This document shows positions 1 through 5,683 of a stretch of 10,572 nt of DNA, piece after piece. This stretch comes from Phycisphaerae bacterium SM23_33 (GTDB lineage: Bacteria; Planctomycetota; Phycisphaerae; SM23-33). Below the pieces are notes generated by a model that saw nothing but the letters and a program-made list of their open reading frames with translations, ran no database searches and was not told where the DNA came from. Position 1 is the stretch's first letter. The number at the start of each line of letters is the position of its first letter. The position numbers and the translations under genes were made by a program. The stretch is from assembly GCA_001303665.1 (NCBI GenBank), contig LJUF01000255.1, positions 1-10,572 on the forward strand. The letters are read 5' to 3'.

Positions 1-2
1 AG

Positions 3-989
3 CTGGAAGCCAAGCTGGCGGCGTACTGCGGTTGCGCCGCGGCGGTGGGCGTCTCCAGCGGCACCGACGCGCTGCTGATGAGCCTGATGGCCCTGGGGAT
101 CGGCCCGGGCGATGAGGTGATCGTCCCGACGTTCACCTTCTTCGCCACCGCCGGCAGCGTCTGGCGGGCCGGCGCCAGGCCTGTGTTCGTGGACATCCAG
201 CCCGACACGCTCAACATCGACCCGGCCGGGATTGCCCAGGCCATCACCGAGAGGACCAGAGCCGTCATCCCCGTTCACCTGTTCGGCCAGCCGGCGGAGA
301 TGGATGAGATCATGGCCGCGGCCGACGAGCACGAGCTGTTCGTGATCGAGGACGCCGCCCAGGCCATCGGCGCCACCTACAAGGGCCGAAAGGCCGGCTC
401 CATCGGAACCGTCGGGTGCCTGAGCTTCTATCCCACCAAGAACCTCGGCGGCTTCGGCGACGGGGGAATGGTCCTCACGCAGGACCGCGACCTGGCCGAG
501 AGGCTGGAGATCCACCGCAACCACGGGCAAGGCCGCTCCTACATCCACAAGGTTGTCGGCGGGAACTTCCGCATGGACTCGATCGTGGCGGCCTCGCTGA
601 CGGTGAAGCTGCCGCACCTGGAGGCCTGGTCGGCCCGGCGCCGCCAGAACGCCGCCCGCTACGACGAGCTGCTCGCCGACGTGGACGAGGTCGTCACGCC
701 GACCATCCGCCCCTACAACGTGGCGATCTTCCACCAGTACGTCCTCCGCACGCCGCGGCGCGACGAGCTGCGGGCGTTCCTCGCCGATCAAGGCATCGCC
801 ACGGGCGTATACTACCCGCTGAGCCTGCACGAGCAGGAATGCTTTGCCGCCCTGGGCTACCAGCGCGGCGACTTCCCCGTGTCGGAACGGGCGGCCGGCG
901 AGTGCCTGGCCCTGCCGATCTATCCGGAGCTTACCGACGAACAGATCAGCTACGTGGCCGGGAAGATCAAGGACTTCTTCGCCTCGTAG
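3..989 (+). CDS. DegT/DnrJ/EryC1/StrS-family PLP aminotransferase (5' truncated by window)
   Basis: Sugar aminotransferase of the DegT/DnrJ/EryC1/StrS family (fold type I, PLP-dependent). Members usually transfer an amino group from glutamate to a nucleotide-linked ketosugar for surface polysaccharide or glycan synthesis. The open frame runs from the window edge, so the true start and roughly 40-50 N-terminal residues are missing. 328 residues are visible, against about 365-380 for the family. Visible landmarks are SSGTDAL (phosphate-binding region), PTFTFFAT, VIEDAAQAIG (the Asp that contacts the PLP ring nitrogen) and SFYPTKNLGGFGDGG, where the Lys codon at 438-440 is the expected Schiff-base lysine. 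RNHGQ and the C-terminal LALPIYPELT block are also typical. Catalytic residues look intact. Substrate specificity cannot be read from the sequence, and no other sugar-pathway gene lies downstream. The neighbour purC is on the same strand 297 bases away and is probably separately transcribed. Confidence 0.93.
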   Translation: MEAKLAAYCGCAAAVGVSSGTDALLMSLMALGIGPGDEVIVPTFTFFATAGSVWRAGARPVFVDIQPDTLNIDPAGIAQAITERTRAVIPVHLFGQPAEMDEIMAAADEHELFVIEDAAQAIGATYKGRKAGSIGTVGCLSFYPTKNLGGFGDGGMVLTQDRDLAERLEIHRNHGQGRSYIHKVVGGNFRMDSIVAASLTVKLPHLEAWSARRRQNAARYDELLADVDEVVTPTIRPYNVAIFHQYVLRTPRRDELRAFLADQGIATGVYYPLSLHEQECFAALGYQRGDFPVSERAAGECLALPIYPELTDEQISYVAGKIKDFFAS

Positions 990-1133
990 CGCCGCGGGGC
1001 GCCCGGGCGACCGAAGGGCTGAGGCTGCCGGGGCCGGCGCGAGCCCGTGGGTCGCCGCCGGTATCCGGGCCTTCGGAGATCCGTTGCTCGCGGCGGCCGG
1101 AGCCGGGCGCGTTGTGCCCCGGCTGCGAGGTGG

Positions 1134-1235
1134 CAGTGTGCAGATCGTCCGTTCGTAGCGCCGCCGTCAGGCGGTTCTTGCAAGTCGATGCCCTTACGGG
1201 CACACTACGAACGCACCACGCAACCGGCTTCGGCG
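1134..1235 (+). repeat. Structured dispersed repeat, copy A (three-stem fold)
   Basis: About 100 bases here align with 8940-9044 on the same strand, at roughly three quarters identity by eye. Copy A can fold into an outer 9-bp stem CGTTCGTAG/CTACGAACG (1150-1158 with 1205-1213). This encloses hairpin 1, CCGCC-GTCA-GGCGG (1161-1174), and hairpin 2, TGCCC-TTAC-GGGCA (1189-1202). Weaker similarity to the second copy continues upstream to about 1100. The element lies between the aminotransferase and purC and codes for nothing I recognise. It may be a REP/MITE-like element or a structured RNA. Confidence 0.7.
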
Positions 1236-1254
1236 GTCAAGACAGGCCTTGACC
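1235..1254. promoter_or_regulatory. Perfect inverted repeat upstream of purC
   Basis: GGTCAAG (1235-1241) and CTTGACC (1248-1254) are perfect 7-bp arms around a 6-base spacer. The site starts exactly where repeat A ends and finishes 32 bases before the purC start. The symmetry and spacing fit a dimeric repressor operator or a short hairpin. No regulator is identifiable from this window. Confidence 0.4.
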
Positions 1255-1274
1255 TGCTGAGAATGCAGTGGTAC

Positions 1275-1280
1275 AAGGAA
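1275..1280 (+). promoter_or_regulatory. Ribosome binding site that fixes the purC start
   Basis: AAGGAA ends 6 bases before the ATG at 1287. This favours that start over the in-frame ATG at 1263, which has no purine-rich site before it. It also excludes the long in-frame extension back to 1047, which would read through repeat A. Confidence 0.7.
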
Positions 1281-1286
1281 CAGGTT

Positions 1287-2180
1287 ATGCGGTCCACGGC
1301 GGTGTTGACGACGACGATCGGGAACTACCCCAAGAGGTCGGGGAAGGTCCGCGACATCTACGAGCTGCCGGAGGCGCTGCTGCTGGTGGCCACCGATCGG
1401 ATCAGCGCCTACGACGTAGTCATGCCCAACGGCATCCCCGACAAGGGGCGGGTGCTGACGCAGATCAGCGCCTTCTGGATGGACCTGCTTTCCGACGTGA
1501 CGCCGCACCACATGCTCTCCACCGACCTGGAAGACCTGCCGGAAGACTGCCGCACCGAGGAGATCGAGGGCAGGTTCATGCTCTGCCGAAAGGCCGAGGT
1601 CGTGCCGGTGGAGTGTGTGGTGCGGGGGTATCTGGCCGGCAGCGGGTGGCGGGAGTACAAGGAGAGCCAGTCGATCTGCGGCGTGGAGCTTCCGGCCAAG
1701 CTCAAGCAGGCCTCGGAGCTGCCCGAACCGATCTTCACCCCCGCCACCAAGGCCGAATCCGGCCACGACGAGAACATCTCCTTCGAGAGGGCTTGCGAAA
1801 TTGCCGGCCGGGACCTCATGACCGAGATCCGCGATCGATCCACCCGTCTCTATCGCCGCGCGCAGGCCTACGCTGCCGAGCACGGAATCCTCGTCGCCGA
1901 CACGAAGTTCGAGTGGGGAATCGACCCCGACGGCACCCTCATGCTGATCGATGAAGTGCTTACGCCCGACTCGTCCCGCTTCTGGCCGGCCGACCAGTAC
2001 AAGCCCGGACGCGATCAGCCCAGCTTCGACAAGCAGTTCGTCCGGGACTACCTGGACAAGATCAAGTTCGACCGCACTCCGCCGGCGCCGGCGCTGCCGG
2101 TGGAGATCGTCCAGAAGACGCGGGCCAAGTACATCGAGGCCTACACGCGTCTGACGGGCAAACAATTCCCCTGGGCTTGA
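1287..2180 (+). CDS. purC: Phosphoribosylaminoimidazole-succinocarboxamide synthase (SAICAR synthetase)
   Basis: Cytoplasmic purine-biosynthesis enzyme that joins CAIR and aspartate in an ATP-dependent reaction to give SAICAR. The start at 1287 has a good ribosome binding site and gives 297 residues, the length of the longer PurC class. Family signatures appear in order: SGKVRDIYEL (residues 18-27, ATP-binding loop), ATDRISAYDVVMPNGIPDKG (about 35-54), VECVVRGYLAGSGWREY (about 108-124), FTPATKAESGHDENIS (about 150-165), LVADTKFEWG (202-211) and LIDEVLTPDSSRFW (220-233). All look intact, so the protein is expected to be active. It stands alone rather than in a pur operon. The region before it carries repeat A and a perfect inverted repeat, either of which could affect its expression. 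Confidence 0.97.
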   Translation: MRSTAVLTTTIGNYPKRSGKVRDIYELPEALLLVATDRISAYDVVMPNGIPDKGRVLTQISAFWMDLLSDVTPHHMLSTDLEDLPEDCRTEEIEGRFMLCRKAEVVPVECVVRGYLAGSGWREYKESQSICGVELPAKLKQASELPEPIFTPATKAESGHDENISFERACEIAGRDLMTEIRDRSTRLYRRAQAYAAEHGILVADTKFEWGIDPDGTLMLIDEVLTPDSSRFWPADQYKPGRDQPSFDKQFVRDYLDKIKFDRTPPAPALPVEIVQKTRAKYIEAYTRLTGKQFPWA

Positions 2181-2190
2181 GGCGTCAGCC

Positions 2191-2208
2191 CGGCGCCGGC
2201 GGGCGCCG
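2191..2208 (+). terminator. Hairpin shortly after purC
   Basis: CGGCGCC and GGCGCCG form a 7-bp stem with a GGCG loop, 10 bases after the purC stop. No T-run follows, so intrinsic termination is uncertain. The hairpin overlaps the start of the prepilin remnant. Confidence 0.25.
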
Positions 2209-2331
2209 CGAGCGGCGGCGATGGAAGGACGAACGAACCACGAGGCTCAATGGGCAAGTCCGCCTGGTCACCGTGGACAACCCGGACCTGAGGCGCGTGC
2301 AGGCGGCAGTCTGTACGGCCAAGTGAAGTGA
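2201..2331 (+). pseudogene. C-terminal remnant of an H-X9-DG prepilin-like gene
   Basis: In the frame that begins at 2201 and stops at 2331, about 43 codons match the last third of the intact prepilin at 2928-3671. G-R-R-E-R-R-R-W-K-D-E-R-T lines up with G-H-A-E-H-W-Q-W-A-D-E-K-T, and DNPDLRRVQ lines up with GPDLRRLQ near the C-terminus. No start codon or FTLVELL leader exists for it, because purC ends only 20 bases upstream. It is therefore the broken tail of an older prepilin, cut off at or near the purC boundary. A short ORF starting at ATG 2221 in another frame covers the same bases and looks spurious. The similarity was judged by eye over a short stretch. Confidence 0.55.
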
Positions 2332-2355
2332 GACTCCTCCCGCGGAGCGACAGTC

Positions 2356-2832
2356 ATGGAGCTTGGTGGTGTGGGCGGTTCGGTACGGACGCAGCGGCTG
2401 ATGGTCGCCGCCTTGGTGCTGATCATTGCGGGCTCGGTGGCCGTGGGCGTGTACAGCTGCCTGCATCCCGAGCAGGGCGCCTCGGTCCCGCCGAACGAGT
2501 TCCACTACAAGTGCGGCCTGTGCGGGCACGAGCTCGTCAAGACGCCTCAGGAGCTCGTCGCCGAAGCCGCCGGCGGCGAGGTGGTGGACGAGGAGGACCC
2601 GCGGTTCATGATCGGTTGTCCGGCCTGCAAGGGCAAGCGATGCTGCGGGCAGATGGTGAAGTGCCCCGAGTGCGGCAAGCACTTCGTGCCGTTCGAGTTC
2701 GTCAAGTCGAGCGCCGAGCCCAGGGCGGTGGCCCTGGGCAGGGCCAATAACGTCTGCCCGCGCTGCAAGACGGACCGCGTGGAGTGGTACCGCAAAGACT
2801 ACGAAAGGCGAACGAAGAAGCCGCCGGACTGA
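2356..2832 (+). CDS. Membrane-anchored protein with CxxC zinc ribbons (cassette copy 1)
   Basis: 158-residue protein of unknown function. A single hydrophobic segment at about residues 16-34 (starting MVAALVLIIAG) follows a short basic N-terminus and acts as an anchor or uncleaved signal. The remainder should lie outside the cytoplasm. It carries four CxxC pairs: C53/C56, C88/C91, C103/C106 and C134/C137, plus C96 and C97. CPECGKHFVPF and VCPRCKTDRVEWY resemble rubredoxin/zinc-ribbon knuckles, so it probably binds one or two zinc ions. The ATG at 2356 is preceded by GGAG at a suitable distance. It is followed 95 bases later by an H-X9-DG prepilin, and the same pairing recurs downstream, which suggests the two products work together. 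No catalytic motif is visible. Thiol redox activity or a structural role are both possible. Confidence 0.8.
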   Translation: MELGGVGGSVRTQRLMVAALVLIIAGSVAVGVYSCLHPEQGASVPPNEFHYKCGLCGHELVKTPQELVAEAAGGEVVDEEDPRFMIGCPACKGKRCCGQMVKCPECGKHFVPFEFVKSSAEPRAVALGRANNVCPRCKTDRVEWYRKDYERRTKKPPD

Positions 2833-2840
2833 TTGCCGCC

Positions 2841-2868
2841 TTTGCTGGCACCGGCTGGCCGGTAGAAT
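2841..2868 (+). promoter_or_regulatory. Candidate promoter of prepilin 1
   Basis: TTTGCT (2841-2846), a 16-base spacer and TAGAAT (2863-2868) lie 59 bases before the prepilin ATG. The same arrangement occurs before prepilin 2 (4374-4401), with TAGAAT and spacing kept and much of the spacer changed. This conservation between duplicates is the main support. The -35 box is a weak match to consensus. Confidence 0.45.
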
Positions 2869-2927
2869 GCGGGCGGGTGCCCGTGCGGCGCAGGTGTGAC
2901 GGCCCTGAGCCGAATGGAGAACTGGCG

Positions 2928-3671
2928 ATGGCCAAGCAACGCGCGTTCACCCTGGTCGAGCTCCTGGTGATCCTGGCGATCATCGCGCTGCTGCTGAGCA
3001 TACTGGCCCCCACGATTCAGCGCTCGTACGTGCTCGGCGAGCGGGTGACCTGCTTTTCCAACGTCGGCAAGCTGGGCCAGGCGTGGTTCTGCTTTACCAA
3101 TGACAATCTCGGGATCATGCCTGGGGGGTATACCGGCTCGGGGAACTGGATCGGCAAGTACGAGAATTCCCGCGTGGCCGTCGAGGTCGGGCAGCTGTAC
3201 CCGTACATCAAGACGGTGGGCGTATACCGGTGCCCCAGCGATACCAGCAATCACTGGTGGACCTACTCCATCAGCGGGCCGATGAACGGCGAGGAAAGAA
3301 GCTGGGGAAGCCACAAGGACGGCCAGGGCAAGCCCAAATACCTCTACACCAAGTTCATGGAGCTCGATGATCCCACCATGAGCCTGGTGTTCATGGAAGA
3401 GGACGACTACCGGTCCGGCGGGAACATGAACTCCTGGTTGACGAACCCCTTGGGTGATTCCCGCGAGGACCAGTGGATCGACTACGTGGTAGCGTGGCAT
3501 GACGCCGGAGCGAACCTGGCCATGGCCGACGGCCACGCCGAGCATTGGCAGTGGGCGGATGAGAAGACGTGCACGTACCGGGCGTTCTACAGGAACGACC
3601 CGGACGGCCCGGACCTGAGACGGCTCCAGAAAGTGTACTGGCCGCGATCCGCCACGCGGCGCAATCCTTGA
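2928..3671 (+). CDS. Type II secretion/pilin-like protein with N-terminal methylation motif and H-X9-DG domain (copy 1)
   Basis: 247-residue prepilin-like protein. Residues 1-6 form a short basic leader, followed by FTLVELL and a hydrophobic helix up to about residue 27. Cleavage by a prepilin peptidase is expected between A6 and F7, with Glu at mature position +5 (E11). The C-terminal part carries H191 then nine residues then D201-G202, the H-X9-DG signature common in planctomycetal families of this type. Other shared blocks are YRCPSDTS, PMNGEE, FMEEDDY and QWIDYVV. The ATG at 2928 is preceded by GGAG nine bases upstream. A longer in-frame reading from 2784 would overlap the zinc-ribbon gene and bury the leader, so it is rejected. 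These proteins are thought to be exported pseudopilins, but their function is unknown. The two Cys around residues 42-55 and C102 could form disulfides. Confidence 0.88.
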   Translation: MAKQRAFTLVELLVILAIIALLLSILAPTIQRSYVLGERVTCFSNVGKLGQAWFCFTNDNLGIMPGGYTGSGNWIGKYENSRVAVEVGQLYPYIKTVGVYRCPSDTSNHWWTYSISGPMNGEERSWGSHKDGQGKPKYLYTKFMELDDPTMSLVFMEEDDYRSGGNMNSWLTNPLGDSREDQWIDYVVAWHDAGANLAMADGHAEHWQWADEKTCTYRAFYRNDPDGPDLRRLQKVYWPRSATRRNP

Positions 3672-3729
3672 CAGATTCCTCAGCCCCCGCTGCCAGCACG
3701 CCTGTAGCGGGCCAGGACATGCCCTTCCC

Positions 3730-4245
3730 GTGAGAATGCGTTTTCTTGATCGCGTTAGGGCCAAGCGGCTGCATCTGCCCGGCGGAGCGGGGGGGCCGTG
3801 GCGGCACGTCGTGATCGCGGGGCTGGGCCTGACCATCGTCATAGCCGGCGGGCTGGGGATCCGGACGTTGCTGCGGGGGTCCAGGCCGGGCCCGGCGGCC
3901 TCGACGTCCCAGGAGGCCGGAACCCCCCATGTGTGCCTCCAGTGCCGACACCAATTCCTCATGACGGCCGACGATTTCAGGAAGTTCATGGAATCGCTCG
4001 ACCCCAAGGGCTCCGGCGATTCCCTCCTGGTCCACTGCCCCAAGTGCGGCGCCAGGCACAGCGGGTATCCGATGGCCCGGTGCCCCAAGTGCGGCAAACC
4101 CTACGTGCCCCACGGGATCGAGATCACCGCGAAGATCGTCCGCGGCGAGCCGGTGCCGTCGGATCTTCCCGATGTATGCCCGCACTGCAACAGCGACATC
4201 GCGGCCTACTGGAAGAGCCGGTCCCGACGGGGACAGAGGCAATAG
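3730..4245 (+). CDS. Membrane-anchored protein with CxxC zinc ribbons (cassette copy 2)
   Basis: 171-residue paralogue of the protein at 2356-2832, function unknown. A basic N-terminus precedes one hydrophobic segment at about residues 26-44, then a linker and four CxxC pairs: C69/C72, C103/C106, C118/C121 and C150/C153. VHCPKCG, ARCPKCGKPYVPHG and DVCPHCNSDIAAYW are the strongest zinc-ribbon blocks. The start is uncertain: GTG 3730 gives the full frame, ATG 3736 is two codons later, and neither has a convincing Shine-Dalgarno sequence. The gene begins 58 bases after prepilin 1 and is followed by prepilin 2 after 216 bases. It is closer to the broken copy at 5287-5662 than to copy 1, since both share the RGEP and WRRQS/WKSRS tail region. 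Confidence 0.78.
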   Translation: MRMRFLDRVRAKRLHLPGGAGGPWRHVVIAGLGLTIVIAGGLGIRTLLRGSRPGPAASTSQEAGTPHVCLQCRHQFLMTADDFRKFMESLDPKGSGDSLLVHCPKCGARHSGYPMARCPKCGKPYVPHGIEITAKIVRGEPVPSDLPDVCPHCNSDIAAYWKSRSRRGQRQ

Positions 4246-4268
4246 CGCCAAATGCCGCTCCGTTCCAA

Positions 4269-4289
4269 GCCGCCGCCCCCGTCGGCGGC
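4269..4289 (+). terminator. Hairpin after zinc-ribbon copy 2
   Basis: GCCGCCG (4269-4275) and CGGCGGC (4283-4289) form a 7-bp GC stem with a 7-base loop, 23 bases after the stop of zinc-ribbon 2 and before the prepilin 2 promoter. There is no T-run. It would fit partial transcriptional separation of the two cassette genes, but this is weak. Confidence 0.25.
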
Positions 4290-4373
4290 CGCATGCTGCA
4301 AAGCCGACCGCCCGAGGCGGCGCGGCAAGGACCCCGAAGCACCAACGCGGAAGAAAGCCGACTCATTTCCGGC

Positions 4374-4401
4374 TTGGCTATCGGCACCGAAGGGTTAGAA
4401 T
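4374..4401 (+). promoter_or_regulatory. Candidate promoter of prepilin 2
   Basis: TTGGCT (4374-4379), a 16-base spacer and TAGAAT (4396-4401) lie 60 bases before the ATG. This matches the layout before prepilin 1. The bases between promoter and start are also conserved between the two copies, including GCGGCGCAGGT and the GGAGAAC ribosome-binding region. Confidence 0.45.
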
Positions 4402-4461
4402 ACGGATGTGGGGGCGGAGCGGCGCAGGTCTATTGTGCCTGAACCGGAAGGAGAACCGGCA

Positions 4462-5139
4462 ATGGCCAGGCGGTGTGCGTTCACCTTGGTCGAGCTCCTG
4501 GTGATCCTCGCCGTGATCGCCCTGCTGCTGAGCATACTGGCCCCGACGATGCAGCGGGCATACACGCTCACCGAGCGGATCCAATGCGCGTCCAACATGA
4601 GCGAGATCTCCAACGCGTGGCTCAGCTATGCCAACGCCAACAACGGGCTGATCTGCGGCGGCTGGACCCGCTGCTCCTGGGACTGGATCTGGTGGCAAGG
4701 CGACCAGGACGACGCCCGCAGGGCGATCGAGCGGGGGGCGCTGTGGCCGTATACGTCCAAGGTCCTCGGCGTCTACCACTGCCCCAGCGACACCTCCGAC
4801 CACCGCTGGACGTACGCGATCAGCGCCGTGATGAACGGCGAGCACACCCGGTACATCCGGTACAACCAGATCATCGATCCCACCGCCACGATGATGCTGA
4901 TGGAGGAGGACGACTACCGGGGGTACAACACCAACTCGTGGATGACCAATTTCTCCGGCAACCAATGGATCGACTACGTGGTGGGCTGGCACGACGGCGG
5001 GGCGAACGTGGCTTTCTCCGACGGACACGTCGATCATTGGATATGGGAAGACCCCAGGAGCTACACCTGGCGCCAATTTGGTAAGAATCAGCCCGGGTCC
5101 GATCTGATGCGGCTTCAGAAGGTTTATTATCCGCGGTAG
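4462..5139 (+). CDS. Type II secretion/pilin-like protein with N-terminal methylation motif and H-X9-DG domain (copy 2)
   Basis: 225-residue paralogue of the protein at 2928-3671. It begins MARRCA, and prepilin-peptidase cleavage is expected after A6, followed by FTLVELL and a hydrophobic helix to about residue 27 (E11 is mature +5). The H-X9-DG motif is H177, nine residues, D187-G188. Shared blocks with copy 1 are YHCPSDTS, VMNGEH, LMEEDDY, NSWMTN, QWIDYVVGWHD and the C-terminal DLMRLQKVYYPR. The middle differs, with a Trp-rich stretch at about residues 68-79 and a shorter loop before the acidic block, so the two may bind different partners. The ATG at 4462 has GGAAGGAG upstream at good spacing. 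It is probably exported and assembled or anchored through the pseudopilin helix. No enzymatic motif is visible. Confidence 0.88.
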   Translation: MARRCAFTLVELLVILAVIALLLSILAPTMQRAYTLTERIQCASNMSEISNAWLSYANANNGLICGGWTRCSWDWIWWQGDQDDARRAIERGALWPYTSKVLGVYHCPSDTSDHRWTYAISAVMNGEHTRYIRYNQIIDPTATMMLMEEDDYRGYNTNSWMTNFSGNQWIDYVVGWHDGGANVAFSDGHVDHWIWEDPRSYTWRQFGKNQPGSDLMRLQKVYYPR

Positions 5140-5286
5140 TGGCGTTTCCAGCCGGTCGGCTCTCTTGGTGCAGCCGGCGTCAGCGGCCAGTCGCACCGCA
5201 CTCGCCGGCAGCGGATTGCCGGGTGTCCTGGGGATGGCCGCGGGCGGCGACACGGCCGGGCCTGTGAGCAAACGTCAAGTTGTCCC

Positions 5287-5662
5287 ATGAAAGAATCGGC
5301 TCCTTCCTGCTCGGGCGCGATGCGCTTGGCGCTGTCTCTTGGGGGGCAGGGGCGCGTGCGGTACGTCGTGATGGCGGGGCTGCTGGTGATCATCTTCGAA
5401 GGAGTTCGACGGCTTCCTGACCACCCTGCGGTCGCGCGACCGGGCCTCCGCCAGCCTGGTGCACTGCCCCAAGTGCGGCGGAAAGCACTCGTGCGCCATG
5501 ATGGTCCGCTGCCCCAACTGCGGGAAGCGGTACGTCCCGTACGGGGTCCAGAACGCGGTGAAGATTACCCGGGGCGAGCCGCCGCCGGCCGGCACGGTGG
5601 ACGTCTGTCCGCACTGCAAGACGAACATCGCTGAGTATTGGCGGCGGCAAAGCAGGCGGTAA
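5287..5662 (+). pseudogene. Broken third zinc-ribbon membrane gene
   Basis: The first part, from ATG 5287 or 5320, encodes a basic stretch and a hydrophobic segment RYVVMAGLLVIIF, matching the anchor of copy 2. Homology then jumps to another frame. From 5402, EFDGFLTTL lines up with DDFRKFMESL of copy 2, and VHCPKCG, VRCPNCGKRYVPYG and DVCPHCKTNIAEYW follow to the TAA at 5660-5662. Relative to copy 2, about 40 codons holding the linker and the first CxxC pair are missing, and the halves are out of frame, with the junction around 5390-5402. The gene is therefore inactivated unless the second half starts at GTG 5459 as a soluble fragment. No partner prepilin follows. A sequencing error could explain a frameshift but not the missing block. 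Confidence 0.7.
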
Positions 5663-5683
5663 GCACGCCGCAATCCCCCGTTC

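Larger units (their letters stand above)
2201..5662 (+). repeat. Diverged tandem array of a zinc-ribbon/prepilin two-gene cassette
   Basis: The order is prepilin tail (2201-2331), zinc-ribbon 1 (2356-2832), prepilin 1 (2928-3671), zinc-ribbon 2 (3730-4245), prepilin 2 (4462-5139) and broken zinc-ribbon 3 (5287-5662). All are on the plus strand. The paralogues are clearly related but diverged, so the duplications are old. Prepilin 1 and prepilin 2 share nearly identical leader regions at DNA level, including the bases upstream of the start. The array begins right after purC and ends 21 bases before a convergent gene. Confidence 0.75.

Noticed and set aside
989..1002. GCGCC/GGCGC hairpin at the end of the aminotransferase gene as a terminator
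   Set aside because: Only a 5-bp stem in very GC-rich DNA, overlapping the stop codon and without a T-run.
1249..1277. TTGACC-N17-TACAAG as a purC promoter
   Set aside because: The supposed -10 overlaps the ribosome binding site, which would then not be in the transcript. The TTGACC is better explained as one arm of the inverted repeat.
1194..2165. A 323-codon open frame antisense to purC
   Set aside because: A mirror of purC codon usage with no domain; purC is unambiguous.
2221..2331. A short ORF from ATG 2221
   Set aside because: It overlaps the prepilin remnant in a different frame and has no ribosome binding site. The remnant frame has the homology.
3686..3711. CCCGCT/AGCGGG hairpin after prepilin 1 as a terminator
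   Set aside because: A six-bp stem with a 14-base loop and no T-run is not convincing.
2799..4097. A 432-codon minus-strand frame across the cassette array
   Set aside because: It spans two intact genes and an intergenic promoter on the opposite strand and matches nothing recognisable.
5140..5286. Possible remnant of a gene between prepilin 2 and the broken zinc-ribbon copy
   Set aside because: I could not find cassette homology, a promoter or repeats here in any frame.
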